In this document: positions 1-9,531 of the stretch, piece by piece | Position numbering within the stretch: the stretch's first letter is position 1 | Layout of the letters: every line of letters begins with the position of its first letter | Source: Halalkalicoccus sp. CGA53 | GTDB lineage: Archaea > Halobacteriota > Halobacteria > Halobacteriales > Halalkalicoccaceae | Length of the DNA: 64,000 nucleotides | Reading direction: 5' to 3' | Assembly (NCBI RefSeq): GCF_036429475.1 | Contig: NZ_CP144125.1 | Location: 2,170,001-2,234,000, forward strand | Program-made: the position numbers and the translations under genes | The notes under the pieces: model-generated | Seen by the model: only the letters and a program-made list of their open reading frames with translations | The model's database searches: none | Told to the model about the DNA's origin: nothing

Positions 1-1641
1 GACGAGCCACTCGACGAACCGGTACTCGATCGTCCCCGCGAGGAACGCGGAGAACGGCTCGCCCGCCACTGAGAGCCCCTCCGAGTCGAACCGCGTGTGC
101 GTCGAGAGCCGGAGGTTCTCGACCAGCGCGTCGCGCTCTGCCTCGCCCGCGTGGACGTCCGGGAGCGTCGCCCCCCGCTTCGAGTCGTAGCGGACGAACA
201 GGTCCGTCCCCGAGAGCGCCGTCTCCGGGTCGATCGAGCGACCCTCGTCCTGCGTCGGTTCCGGGCCCGACCGCTCGCGCTCCGCTCGATCCAGTCGCTC
301 GCGAAGGTCGGTGACGGTCCCGCGCAGCCGTTCGGCCTCCGCCGCGACGGCGTCGCGCTCTGCGCGAACGGATTCGAGCGTCTCGCGGAGCGCGTGCGCC
401 GACTGGCCGTCGACGGGCGGTACCTCGTCCGGCGGTCCACTGCGTGTTCCCTCCGGATCACGATCCGTCTCGTCGGCGGAGGACGTGGGCTCGATCCCAT
501 CGAGGGCTCCCGAGTCGTGTCGATCGGCCGTCTCCGACTCGCCCCGTCCCTCGGGCACCGTCGCCGGGTCGCCACCGTCGCCCGCGCTCAATGCGGGGTC
601 GAGCGAGGGGACCCGCCTCCGTCCGCGCCAGTCGCGCTCGGCCGCGAGCGGGTCCTCGGGGGCCTCGGACCGCTCGGGGAGGTCGATCCCCTCCGGCAGT
701 CCCTCGGTGTCAGCGTCGGGCTCCGCCCCCGAGGCCGTCGTGACGGACTCCTCCTCCACGAGCGGCCCGTCCGTCGGTACCTCCTCCGGTTCCGACCCGT
801 CCGGCGCCTCCGCACCAGCGTCGTCGATCCCGTCGTCAGTCACGGAAACCTCGCTCTCCTCCGCCGGTTCCGGGGCGAGTGCCGGCTCACCCTCGTCCGC
901 CGGAGTCACCGCATCGACCGGACTCGTGGGATCGTCGGCCGTGTCGTCTCGGATCGGATCGACCGTCACGTGCTCTCGGCCCTCCGGCATCGGCACATCG
1001 GAACGTCGACCGTCGGCCGGCTCGTCGGACGGGGACGCGTCGGCCCCCTCGGCGGGCTCTCGTGTCCCGTCGGTTTCGGCTGCCGGCGCCGGGGGCTCCT
1101 CGCCCGGCTCCGGGAGCTGCGCGACCGTCAGATCGACCGAGACTACCTCGTAGATGCCGACCTCCGCCTCGGCTCGTTCCCGGGCTTCCTCGCCGGTCAA
1201 CAGGCGTTCGCCGGTGCCGACGAACGCGACGTCCATCGAACGACCGCCGTAGTAGACGGTGTAGTACTCCCCGCTCAGGACGTTCTCGGAGAGCGAGACG
1301 TAGCCCGAGAACCCCCGTTCGGTGAGCGTCTCGTGGACCTCGGTCAGGGGGGTCTCCTCGGTGTAGTAGCTCGCTGTCGTCTCCCCACCCTCTTCGGCCA
1401 TCGCGTACAGGAGCGAAAGCCCCGGATCGGGTGCGCTGTGGACAGCGGTCGGCGTCTCGAAGGCGTCGAGCGAGGTCGCCTCCGGGCCGATCGCCCGGCC
1501 GTTGAGCAGGAACAGGCGACGGTCATCCACGCTCGCGACGCCGGTGAACCCCTCCGCTGCGAGCGTCGGGAGGGGCTCGGAGTCGCCGTCGATCGATCGG
1601 GTCTCCCACTCGGAGAGCCGTGTCTCTATGTGCGTCTGCAT
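1..1641 (-). CDS. DUF7527-like haloarchaeal protein, 3' end outside window
   Basis: The frame is open from the ATG at 1641 to the window edge (547 codons), so the C-terminus is missing. Residues 1-165 form a compact conserved-looking domain with a GGRS motif. Residues about 170-400 are a Pro/Glu/Asp-rich low-complexity linker, and about 410-460 is heptad-like coiled coil rich in Arg, Glu and Leu. This order matches a haloarchaeal family I recall as DUF7527, often labelled transcriptional regulator; no DNA-binding motif is visible in the part present. A TTTTATC box centred about 27 nt upstream supports this start and a leaderless transcript. Function unknown. Confidence 0.75.
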   Translation of the reverse strand, partial: MQTHIETRLSEWETRSIDGDSEPLPTLAAEGFTGVASVDDRRLFLLNGRAIGPEATSLDAFETPTAVHSAPDPGLSLLYAMAEEGGETTASYYTEETPLTEVHETLTERGFSGYVSLSENVLSGEYYTVYYGGRSMDVAFVGTGERLLTGEEARERAEAEVGIYEVVSVDLTVAQLPEPGEEPPAPAAETDGTREPAEGADASPSDEPADGRRSDVPMPEGREHVTVDPIRDDTADDPTSPVDAVTPADEGEPALAPEPAEESEVSVTDDGIDDAGAEAPDGSEPEEVPTDGPLVEEESVTTASGAEPDADTEGLPEGIDLPERSEAPEDPLAAERDWRGRRRVPSLDPALSAGDGGDPATVPEGRGESETADRHDSGALDGIEPTSSADETDRDPEGTRSGPPDEVPPVDGQSAHALRETLESVRAERDAVAAEAERLRGTVTDLRERLDRAERERSGPEPTQDEGRSIDPETALSGTDLFVRYDSKRGATLPDVHAGEAERDALVENLRLSTHTRFDSEGLSVAGEPFSAFLAGTIEYRFVEWLV

Positions 1642-1691
1642 GGCTCGGCGGTGGCGAGGGTCCGATAAAACCTTTCTGCCGATCGGAGAGG

Positions 1692-1970
1692 TTACAGCTT
1701 GCTCTCGGCGTCGTCGGCGAGCTCCTCCATCCGCTTCGAGAGGCGGCCGGCGTTCGAGAACTCGTCGTCGCTCATCGCCGTCGCGAGCGCGTTTCCGAGG
1801 ACGAAGACGGCGTGTTTGTGCTCGCTCTTGGACTTGTGGACGTGTGAGGGGTCGACGTCGAGCTGGTCGTAGGGGGCGAAGATCGAGCCGTCGACCTCCT
1901 CGCGCGAGCGGAAGTACTCCATGATCGTCACCATCTGCTCGTGGAGTTCGAGGAGTTCCTCTTTGTGCAT
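1692..1970 (-). CDS. UPF0058 family protein
   Basis: A 92-residue protein beginning MHKEELLELHEQM, the typical opening of the archaeal UPF0058 family. An upstream in-frame ATG at 2021 would add 17 residues, but the family normally starts at the Met-His-Lys used here. It is helical and acidic, with no signal peptide or membrane segment. The biochemical role of the family is not established; small size and conservation in haloarchaea suggest a soluble housekeeping or nucleic-acid-associated role, which is inference. It lies between the DUF7527-like gene and a ribbon-helix-helix gene on the same strand, each with its own intergenic space. Confidence 0.85.
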   Translation of the reverse strand: MHKEELLELHEQMVTIMEYFRSREEVDGSIFAPYDQLDVDPSHVHKSKSEHKHAVFVLGNALATAMSDDEFSNAGRLSKRMEELADDAESKL

Positions 1971-2025
1971 TACTCGCGCTACGGCGGTTGCGGTGTTAAG
2001 GATTTCCCGAGAGGAGATCACACAC

Positions 2026-2238
2026 CTAGAACACGTACTCGTCTTCGTGGCCCATCATCCCGTCTTCCTCCACGCCGGCCTCGTCCGCGAGCGCGCCGCC
2101 GCTGGTCTTGTACGCTTTCATCCCGGTCGAGAGGAGCTCCTCGATCGCCTCCTCCCGGTTGAGGAAGTCGCCCTGGTCGATCATCTGCGAGATCTGCATT
2201 TCGAGGTGCTCTGGGATCGTTATCTCTACTTTCGGCAT
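2026..2238 (-). CDS. Ribbon-helix-helix (CopG-like) small DNA-binding protein
   Basis: A 70-residue protein. The N-terminal strand MPKVEITIPEHL followed by two helices fits the ribbon-helix-helix fold used by CopG/Arc repressors, and the C-terminal third is acidic and probably disordered. I recall similar haloarchaeal proteins as DUF7120. The start is the ATG at 2238: the longer upstream frame is out of character, and a TATATAAC-type box at about 2266-2274 sits 27-35 nt upstream. That box is nearly palindromic and could also serve the divergent MFS gene, so the protein may regulate its neighbour; this is inference only. Confidence 0.8.
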   Translation of the reverse strand: MPKVEITIPEHLEMQISQMIDQGDFLNREEAIEELLSTGMKAYKTSGGALADEAGVEEDGMMGHEDEYVF

Positions 2239-2377
2239 CTGAACAACCGGGGCTTCGGCCAGGGTGTATATAACTCTGGTGGGGTGGCCGGTTCCCCCGC
2301 GTGTCGCTCTCTGCGGTCCGTTCGCACGGACTGCCCCGTTCGAAGCCCCTACCCATGCCGGCCCGCTCTCCCGACCC

Positions 2378-3649
2378 ATGTGCGCGGGTCTCCGCCGGTA
2401 CGTCGAGGTCGCCCACCCGAAGAACGTCGGGCTGATCAGCACCGCCCACGGCGTCAACGAGTTCTTCTCGATCGCCCTCCCCCCGATCATCCCGCTGCTC
2501 GTCGCCGACCTCGGCATCAGCTACGCGCAGGCGGGGCTGTTGCTCACCGTCTTCTTCGCGATGTACTCGGTCTTCCAACTCCCGGCGGGCGTGGCCGCCG
2601 ACCGGTACGGGAAACGTCGGATCCTCGTGGCCGGCCTCGCCGGGATGTCGCTCTCACTGCTGCTCGCCGCCGGTGCGGAGAGCTACGCGACGCTCGTGCT
2701 CGCCCAGAGCCTCGCCGGGATCAGCGGAAGCACCTTCCACCCGACGGGGATGTCACTGATCAGCGACCTCGAATCGGGGGGGACGGAGGGGAGGGCGATG
2801 GGCGTCTTCGGCTTCGGCGGGATGGTCGGCATCGCGATGTCGCCGGTCGCCATCGGCGGCGTCGCCGCCATCGCCGGCTGGCGGGCCGCGCTCGTCGTCG
2901 CCGCCGCCCTCGGCGCCGCGGTCACCGTCGTCTTCGCGCTCTCGTTCCGGGACCCGGAGGACGGCACCGGAAGCGAGCGAGCGACGACCCCGGAGACCGA
3001 CGGCGGACGGTCCACTTCGAGCGTATCCGGACGCCTCGGAACGCTCCTCCGACGGGTGCGCAGGACGATCAACGTCCCGCTGACCAGAGGGCTGGTCGTG
3101 CTCTTTCTGATCACGTTCTGTATCTCGGTTCAGACCCGTGCGATCCAGACGTTTACCACCAGTTACGTGGCGGACGGCGTCGGTGGCTCGCTCGCGCTCG
3201 GCAACGTCGGCTTCTTCGCGATGCTCGTCGCGGGCAGCCTCTCCTCGCTCTACGCCGGCGGCCTCGCCGACCGGGTGGACAGGCGCCGTCTCGGCGGGGC
3301 CGTCTCGATCGGGACCGCACTCCTCGTCGGCGGAACCTTCCTCGTCGTGAACGCCCTCGGGACGGTCGGCGAGACGGTCGTCCTCGGGGTCGTGACGGTC
3401 TGGTTTTTCGTCATCGGCTTCGTGATGTACGCCTGCGTGCCAGTGAAGAACGCGCTCGTCTCGAGCCACGCGGAGGAGCGTTTCAGCGGCGGGCTGTTCG
3501 GCGTGATCCAGACCGCGAGCGCGGTCGGCAGCGCGACCGGCCCCGCGACCTTCGGCGCGCTCGCGACGGAGTTCGGCCTGCTCGTCGCCTACCCCGCGAT
3601 CGCGCTCGTCGCGCTCGTGCTCGCGGCGGCCTTCCTCTCGCTGCCGTGA
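2378..3649 (+). CDS. MFS transporter
   Basis: A 423-residue integral membrane protein with about twelve hydrophobic segments. The loop between the second and third segments carries D-R-Y-G-K-R-R, the signature loop of the major facilitator superfamily, and a long charged central loop (around residues 185-225) separates the two six-helix halves. Substrate is not predictable; the overall pattern resembles small-molecule or drug-efflux members. The ATG at 2378 is the only good start, since the 5' part of the longer open frame is not membrane-like. There is a leader of roughly 80 nt if the TATA-like box near 2270 is used. The next gene starts 64 nt downstream. Confidence 0.88.
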   Translation: MCAGLRRYVEVAHPKNVGLISTAHGVNEFFSIALPPIIPLLVADLGISYAQAGLLLTVFFAMYSVFQLPAGVAADRYGKRRILVAGLAGMSLSLLLAAGAESYATLVLAQSLAGISGSTFHPTGMSLISDLESGGTEGRAMGVFGFGGMVGIAMSPVAIGGVAAIAGWRAALVVAAALGAAVTVVFALSFRDPEDGTGSERATTPETDGGRSTSSVSGRLGTLLRRVRRTINVPLTRGLVVLFLITFCISVQTRAIQTFTTSYVADGVGGSLALGNVGFFAMLVAGSLSSLYAGGLADRVDRRRLGGAVSIGTALLVGGTFLVVNALGTVGETVVLGVVTVWFFVIGFVMYACVPVKNALVSSHAEERFSGGLFGVIQTASAVGSATGPATFGALATEFGLLVAYPAIALVALVLAAAFLSLP

Positions 3650-3713
3650 TGGTGCGGTGCCAGAATCGGTCGCGAGTGACACGACATAAGCCCGCGGAGA
3701 CGATAGGACGGGT

Positions 3714-4310
3714 ATGAGCGTCAGGGACGTCACGGACCTCTACCGGGAGTTCGGCGAGGAGCGACTGCCGCCGGGACAGCGAGTCACCGAGAAGTTCCCC
3801 GTCCTCTCGAAGGGCTCGGTCCCGAAGTGGGACCCCGAGATCTGGGAGTTCACCGTCCGGGGGGCGGTCGAGGACGACCTGACGTACTCGTGGGAGGAGT
3901 TCGGCGACCTCCCACACGAGACCCAGCGCCAGGACTTCCACTGCGTGACGGGATGGAGCAGGTTCGACTGCGAGTTCACCGGCGTTCCCTTCCCCGAGAT
4001 CGCGGATCGTGCGGGCGTCCACGACGACGCCGTCCACGTCATGTTCGACGCGCTCGACGGCTACACGACGAACTTGCCTCTGGAGGACTGCCTTCGCGAG
4101 GAGGTCCTGTTCGCCTCCGAGTTCGACGGCGAACCCCTCCCGAGGGAACACGGCGGGCCGCTTCGAGTCGTCACGCCCCATCGCTACGCCTACAAGGGGG
4201 CGAAGTGGGTGACGGACGTGACGTTCCTCACCGAACCCGAGAGGGGGTTCTGGGAGCGACGGGGCTACTCGAACACGGCCGACCCGTGGGCCGAGGAGCG
4301 CTACAGTTAG
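3714..4310 (+). CDS. Sulfite-oxidase-like molybdopterin-dependent oxidoreductase
   Basis: A 198-residue protein consisting only of the oxidoreductase molybdopterin-binding domain (sulfite oxidase/YedY-MsrP fold). The motif FHCVTGWS contains the candidate Mo-coordinating cysteine, Cys77, and the basic C-terminal stretch HRYAYKGAKW is the usual cofactor-binding part of this fold. There is no dimerisation domain, haem domain or Tat signal, so it is probably cytosolic and partnered with an unknown electron carrier. Short stand-alone members are common in haloarchaea; substrate is unknown. A CATAAG box about 27 nt before the ATG supports a leaderless start. Confidence 0.88.
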   Translation: MSVRDVTDLYREFGEERLPPGQRVTEKFPVLSKGSVPKWDPEIWEFTVRGAVEDDLTYSWEEFGDLPHETQRQDFHCVTGWSRFDCEFTGVPFPEIADRAGVHDDAVHVMFDALDGYTTNLPLEDCLREEVLFASEFDGEPLPREHGGPLRVVTPHRYAYKGAKWVTDVTFLTEPERGFWERRGYSNTADPWAEERYS

Positions 4311-4470
4311 ACGCGAAAGCGGCGTCGGGCAGGTCTCGGAGGCGAGCACGCCGTCGAACCGAACCGGTGAGCGGTTTCACCCATCCCTCCGAACGTGTGC
4401 CGGACTCCGACGGGAGGGGAGACGGCGTCGCAACGAAACCCTTCTGGTGTGCTCGGGGAGTGGTGAGAGC

Positions 4471-6177
4471 ATGAACGTCGATGGAACACCGGACCGGCGA
4501 TGGTGGAAGGAGGCGGTCGTCTACCAGATCTACCCGCGGAGCTTCAACGACAGCGACGGCGACGGCGTCGGGGATCTGCGCGGGATCACGGAGAAGGTCG
4601 ACTACCTCGACGCGCTCGGTGTCGACGTCGTCTGGCTCTGTCCGGTGTACGAGTCCCCGAACGCTGACAACGGCTACGACATCAGCGACTACCGATCGAT
4701 CGCGGCGGCGTTCGGGACGATGGCCGACTGGGAGGAGCTCCTCTCGGCGCTTCACGCGCGCGGGATGCGACTGCTCATGGACCTCGTAGTCAACCACACC
4801 TCCGACGAGCACGAGTGGTTCCGGCGGTCGAGGCGGCGCGAGGACGGCTATGGCGAGTACTACTACTGGCGCGACGGTGACGTGAACGGGGACGGCGAGC
4901 GGGTCCCGCCGAACGACTGGGGGTCGTTCATGGGAGGGTCGGCCTGGACCTACGACGACACCCGCGGCCAGTGGTACCTCCACCTCTTCGACGAGAAACA
5001 GCCCGACCTGAACTGGCGTAACCCCGACGTTCGCGACGAGATCGCGTCGCTCGTCGACTGGTGGCTCGAGCGGGGGATCGACGGCTTCCGTATCGACGCG
5101 ATCAACTACATCTCGAAGCCGGACGGGCTGCCAGACGGGACCGCCGACCGGGAGCCGAGGGGGATCGAGGTGTTCAGTCACGGCCCCCGCATCCACGAGT
5201 ACCTCCGCGAACTGTACGAGCGTACCTTCTCGAACTACGACGTGATGACCGTCGCCGAGATGGCCGACACCACCGTGGAGATGGCCGACCGCTACCTCGG
5301 TGAGGACGGCGACGGCCTGGACATGATCTTCCACTTCGAGCACATGGACGTCGACGTCGGCCCCCGGGGTCGGTTCGACCCCGAGGGGTGGGGCGAGTGG
5401 AGCCTCCCGGAGTTCAAGGCGATCATGAGCCGCTGGCAGAGCGACCTCGGCGAGAACGCATGGAACGCCCAGTACCTCGGAAACCACGACCAGCCACGGA
5501 TCGTCTCGCGGTTCGGCGACGACGGGACCTACCGGGTCGAGAGCGCGAAACTGCTGGCGACGTTCCTGCTGACAGCCCGCGGCACCCCGTTCGTCTACCA
5601 GGGCGAGGAGATCGGGATGACGAACGACGACTTCCGGCGGCTGGCCGCCCTCGACGACCCGATGACGGTCGGGGCCGTCGAAGAGGCCCTGGACGCCGGA
5701 CGGGCCGACAGCTACGACGAGTTGCGCGAGTTCGTGAACCACGTGAGCCGCGACCACGCGCGGACGCCGATGCAGTGGTCGGACGCGCAGAACGCGGGCT
5801 TCACGGCCGGCGAGCCGTGGTTCCCGCTCAACGCGAACTACCCCGAGATCAACGTCGAGGCCGCCCGCGCCGACGAGCGATCCGTCTGGCACCACTACCG
5901 ACGGCTCGTCGACCTCCGCCACGAGGAGGACGTGCTGGTCTACGGGGAGTACGACCTCCTGCTCCCCGACGACGAACGGCTCTACGCGTACACCAGGACG
6001 TTCGGCGACGAGCGTGTGCTCGTCGTTCTCGACTGGTCGGACGAGCCCGCGACGTTCGATTCCGGGGTCGTGGACGCCGGCGCTCGGGCGGTGCTCTGCA
6101 GCAACTACGACGACTCGCCGCCGGACCCGTCGGGACGAGAGTTCCGACCGTACGAGGCGGTCGTCTATCGGATCTGA
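4471..6177 (+). CDS. GH13 alpha-glucosidase / oligo-1,6-glucosidase
   Basis: A 568-residue cytosolic enzyme of glycoside hydrolase family 13. It opens with WWKEAVVYQIYPRSF and contains the four conserved regions: DLVVNHTS, GFRIDA with nucleophile Asp209, the acid/base Glu263 in VAEM, and NHDQPR with Asp340. Length and order (TIM barrel with inserted B domain, then a C-terminal beta domain) fit exo-acting alpha-glucosidases that release glucose from maltose or isomaltose. The acidic surface fits a halophile. The start at 4471 precedes the conserved N-terminus directly. It is a single-gene unit; no transporter for oligosaccharides lies beside it. Confidence 0.9.
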   Translation: MNVDGTPDRRWWKEAVVYQIYPRSFNDSDGDGVGDLRGITEKVDYLDALGVDVVWLCPVYESPNADNGYDISDYRSIAAAFGTMADWEELLSALHARGMRLLMDLVVNHTSDEHEWFRRSRRREDGYGEYYYWRDGDVNGDGERVPPNDWGSFMGGSAWTYDDTRGQWYLHLFDEKQPDLNWRNPDVRDEIASLVDWWLERGIDGFRIDAINYISKPDGLPDGTADREPRGIEVFSHGPRIHEYLRELYERTFSNYDVMTVAEMADTTVEMADRYLGEDGDGLDMIFHFEHMDVDVGPRGRFDPEGWGEWSLPEFKAIMSRWQSDLGENAWNAQYLGNHDQPRIVSRFGDDGTYRVESAKLLATFLLTARGTPFVYQGEEIGMTNDDFRRLAALDDPMTVGAVEEALDAGRADSYDELREFVNHVSRDHARTPMQWSDAQNAGFTAGEPWFPLNANYPEINVEAARADERSVWHHYRRLVDLRHEEDVLVYGEYDLLLPDDERLYAYTRTFGDERVLVVLDWSDEPATFDSGVVDAGARAVLCSNYDDSPPDPSGREFRPYEAVVYRI

Positions 6178-6336
6178 ACGGATCGGTCCGGGGTCTGTGG
6201 CTACCGGCGACGTGATGGGGGCGGCGATGGAGAGGGCCCGTCGAGGCCCGGACCGAACCCCAATGGATCGTTCACCGGTCGCCCTCCGGTCCTGTAATGG
6301 ATACGCTCTTGCGTGCGGGGTCCCGAACGTGGGGTA

Positions 6337-7677
6337 ATGGAACCTGCCCGGGGTGACGAACGGCTACAGGCCGCCCGAGATCGCTCGCAGGTGGTCAGTC
6401 GCGCCCGGGAGCTCTCGGACGTCTCCTTCCGGGCCTTCCTCGACGCTCACGAGCCGCCGAAGGTCCACTGGGCCGACCTCGACGGGATCGAGTGCATCGG
6501 CGTCGGCGCGGCGACGACGCTCACCGCCGACGGCGAGGGGCGCTTCGAGGCGATCCGGGAGCGAGCCGATGCGCTCTTCGAGGCGATCGATCACGAGGGG
6601 CCGGCCGAGACGCGACCGCGGCTCTTCGGCGGCTTCGCCTTCGACGCGGATCACGACCGGACGGATCCCTGGGCAGACTTCCCCGGCGCACGGTTCGTCC
6701 TCCCCGAGGTACAGCTCACCCGCGGCCCGAACGCTGCCTGGCTCTCGGTGAACCGAGCGGACCACGATACGACCCCCGCGGCGGTCGAACGGGCACTGGA
6801 CGCGGCCGCGGAACGGACGTCGACGCTCCCGATGATGCGGGCGAGTACCGGCTCTCCCGGCGTTCGGTCGACGCGGATCCGGCCCGAGCGGGCGGAGTGG
6901 ACCGACGAGGTCGCCCACGCGGTGAGCCGGATCGACGCCGGCGAACTCAGGAAGGTGGTGCTCGCGACGGCGATGGACGTGGAGCTGGAGAGCGCCCTCG
7001 ACGTCCCCGCGACGCTCGAACGCCTCCGGCGAACCTACCCGAACTGCTTTCGGTTCCTCATCCAGCCCACCGAGGGGGCGAGCTTCTTCGGTCCGCCGCC
7101 GGAGCGCCTCGTCCGGCTGGAGGGCGGTCGCGTCGCGACCGAGGCGCTCGCGGGCTCGGTTGCCCGAAGCGAGGACCCCGACCGAGACGACGAACTCGGC
7201 CGGTCGCTACTCGAGAGTCGAAAACTCCAGCACGAACAGCGCCTCGTCGTGGACGCGATCTGTGAGCAACTCCGCCCGTTCGGCGCGGTGCGGGAGGGCG
7301 AACAGGGGATCCGAAAGCTCACCAACATCCAACACCTGGGGACGCCGATCTCGGTCGATCTCGATCGGGTGACACACGTGCTGGAGATCGTCGAGGCGCT
7401 CCACCCCACGCCCGCGGTCGGTGGGTTGCCCCCCGAGACGGCGATGGAGGCGATCCGCGAGACCGAGGCGTTCGATCGGGGGTGGTACGCCGCGCCGGTC
7501 GGCTGGTTCGACGCCGCCGGCGAGGGCGAGTTCGCCGTCGCGATTCGATCGGCAGTCGCAAACGGGACCCGGGCGACGCTGTATGCAGGTAATGGGATCG
7601 TCGCCGACAGCGACCCCGCAGAGGAGTGGGCGGAGATCCAGCACAAGTACCGGCCGATCCTCGACGAGCTCGAATGA
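6337..7677 (+). CDS. menF: Isochorismate synthase MenF
   Basis: A 446-residue chorismate-utilising enzyme converting chorismate to isochorismate, the first committed step of menaquinone synthesis. The C-terminal half carries the chorismate-binding hallmarks: the Lys in LRKVVLA, the central TEALAGS block, KLTNIQHL, and the final YAGNGIVADSDP segment near the Mg site. The N-terminal half is the more variable alpha/beta region. The ATG at 6337 is preferred over an in-frame start eight codons upstream, but the choice is not firm. Its stop codon overlaps the menD start (ATGA at 7674-7677), so the two are translationally coupled in the men operon. Confidence 0.9.
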   Translation: MEPARGDERLQAARDRSQVVSRARELSDVSFRAFLDAHEPPKVHWADLDGIECIGVGAATTLTADGEGRFEAIRERADALFEAIDHEGPAETRPRLFGGFAFDADHDRTDPWADFPGARFVLPEVQLTRGPNAAWLSVNRADHDTTPAAVERALDAAAERTSTLPMMRASTGSPGVRSTRIRPERAEWTDEVAHAVSRIDAGELRKVVLATAMDVELESALDVPATLERLRRTYPNCFRFLIQPTEGASFFGPPPERLVRLEGGRVATEALAGSVARSEDPDRDDELGRSLLESRKLQHEQRLVVDAICEQLRPFGAVREGEQGIRKLTNIQHLGTPISVDLDRVTHVLEIVEALHPTPAVGGLPPETAMEAIRETEAFDRGWYAAPVGWFDAAGEGEFAVAIRSAVANGTRATLYAGNGIVADSDPAEEWAEIQHKYRPILDELE

Positions 7678-9425
7678 TCCCGAACCGGAACGTCCTCTGG
7701 GGGCGTGCGATCGCGGACGAGGTCGCGAAGGCGGGGATCGACGCGGTCTGCATCTCGCCGGGAAGTCGGTCGACGCCGCTCACCGTCGCGTTCGCGGAGC
7801 ACGAGGGGGTCGACGTGTTCTCGCACCTGGACGAACGCTCGGCCGCGTTCTTCGCGCTCGGTCGGGCGAAGGCGACGGGACGACCCACGCCGCTCGTCTG
7901 CACCTCCGGCACCGCGGCGGCGAACTTCCACCCGGCGGTGATCGAGGCGTCTCAGGCGCGAGTGCCGATGGTGCTGCTCACCGCCGACCGCCCGCCCGAA
8001 CTGCGCGACTCGGGGGCGAACCAGACGATCGACCAGGAGAAGCTCTACGGCGACGCGGTGCGGTGGTACCGCGATCTCCCCGAACCCGAGGCAGACGACC
8101 GGAAGCTTCGGTCGCTGCGGACCGATATCGCGAGGGCGATCTGGACCGCGGAGGGCATGCCGTCGGGACCGGTCCACCTGAACGTCCCGTTCGGAAAGCC
8201 GCTGGAACCGACCGAGGTTCCCGACGACGTCCCGGAGCGCTTCTCAGAGCGGTTTCCGCTCGCCGCCGACGGACGGGACGGCCCGTTCGTCACCCCACAC
8301 GGGGGGACCTCGACGCTCGGAGCGAACGAACGACGGACGCTCGAACGGGCGATCGGTGGGGCCGAACGAGGGCTGATCGTCGCCGGTCCCTCGGACACCC
8401 TCGACCCGGAGGCGGTCTCGGCGCTCGCCACAGCGACCGGCTTCCCGGTGCTCGCCGACCCGCTCTCCGGGGTCCGGTACGGTCCCCACGTCGCCCACGA
8501 CGACGTGCTCGTCTGTGGGGCCTACGACTCGTATCTCGACGACCGAGTGGTCCGAACGTGGCCCGATCCCGACCTCGTCCTCAGGGTCGGCGCGCCGCCG
8601 ACCTCGAAGACGCTCCAGCTCTTCCTTCGCGACTCAGACGCCCGGCAGGTCGTCGTCGACCCGGCGGGGGAGTGGCGCGAGGCACGCTTCGGTTCGGGGG
8701 AGATCGCGGTGGTCGATCCGAATCGGCTCTGTCGCGTGCTCGCGGAGGGGATCGACGGGACCCCTGTAGATCCCGACTGGCGCGAACGGTTTTCCGGGGC
8801 CGAGATCGGGTACTGGAAACTGCTCGAGAGTGAGGAAAACCGTCTCTTCGAGGGAGCGATCCTCGCACGGGCGTTCGACCGGACGCCGGAGCCCTGTACC
8901 GTGTTCGTCTCGAACTCGATGCCGATCCGTGACGCGGATCGGTTCGCCCGACCCCGTACTGCGGACCTCTCCGTTCTCGGCAATCGCGGGGCGAGCGGCA
9001 TCGACGGGATCGCGAGCAGCGCGCTCGGTGCGGGAAGCGCGAGCAAGCGGCTCGTGCTCGTCACGGGCGACGTCGCGTTCTACCACGACGCGAACGGGCT
9101 GCTCGCGCTCTCGCGCTGTGGGGTCGACGCGACGGTCGTCCTCGTGAACAACGACGGCGGCGGCATCTTCCACATGCTCCCGATCGAGTCGTTCGACCCG
9201 CCGTTCACGAGTCAGTTCAAGACGCCGCACGGCCTCGACTTCGAGCCGCTCGGAGCGCTCTACGGCTTCGAGTTCGAGCGGGTCGAGTCGGTGGAGGCGT
9301 TCGAGGAGCGGTACACGGACTCCCTCGCGAGTTCCGGAACGCAGGTGATCGAGGTGAGCGTAGAGAGCGAGGCGAGCCACCGCACGCGCGAAGCGATCCA
9401 GGAACGGGTCGTCAACGTGCTCTGA
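7674..9425 (+). CDS. menD: SEPHCHC synthase MenD
   Basis: A 583-residue thiamine-diphosphate enzyme that joins 2-oxoglutarate-derived succinic semialdehyde to isochorismate. It shows the three-domain ThDP layout: an N-terminal pyrimidine-binding domain with SPGSRSTPL and CTSGTAAANFHPAV, a middle domain, and a C-terminal pyrophosphate domain with GNRGASGIDG, the GDVAFYHD metal-binding stretch and NNDGGGIF. Length equals the family norm. It overlaps menF by four bases; menB follows after about 106 bp and has its own TTTAAC box. Confidence 0.93.
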   Translation: MIPNRNVLWGRAIADEVAKAGIDAVCISPGSRSTPLTVAFAEHEGVDVFSHLDERSAAFFALGRAKATGRPTPLVCTSGTAAANFHPAVIEASQARVPMVLLTADRPPELRDSGANQTIDQEKLYGDAVRWYRDLPEPEADDRKLRSLRTDIARAIWTAEGMPSGPVHLNVPFGKPLEPTEVPDDVPERFSERFPLAADGRDGPFVTPHGGTSTLGANERRTLERAIGGAERGLIVAGPSDTLDPEAVSALATATGFPVLADPLSGVRYGPHVAHDDVLVCGAYDSYLDDRVVRTWPDPDLVLRVGAPPTSKTLQLFLRDSDARQVVVDPAGEWREARFGSGEIAVVDPNRLCRVLAEGIDGTPVDPDWRERFSGAEIGYWKLLESEENRLFEGAILARAFDRTPEPCTVFVSNSMPIRDADRFARPRTADLSVLGNRGASGIDGIASSALGAGSASKRLVLVTGDVAFYHDANGLLALSRCGVDATVVLVNNDGGGIFHMLPIESFDPPFTSQFKTPHGLDFEPLGALYGFEFERVESVEAFEERYTDSLASSGTQVIEVSVESEASHRTREAIQERVVNVL

Positions 9426-9531
9426 CCGACGGGACGAGGGAACGAGACGAGGTGACGGCCCTCGTTGACGTCGATGAGCGAGTGACCCGACCGAAACGAA
9501 GCTTTAACACCCCGATCCCGGACCGTACAGT

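Noticed and set aside
97-1668. 523-codon open frame on the plus strand
   Set aside because: Arg/Val-rich antisense shadow of the DUF7527-like gene; no promoter, and the minus frame has domain structure.
4228-5922. 564-codon minus frame
   Set aside because: Antisense of the GH13 enzyme, whose catalytic motifs are complete.
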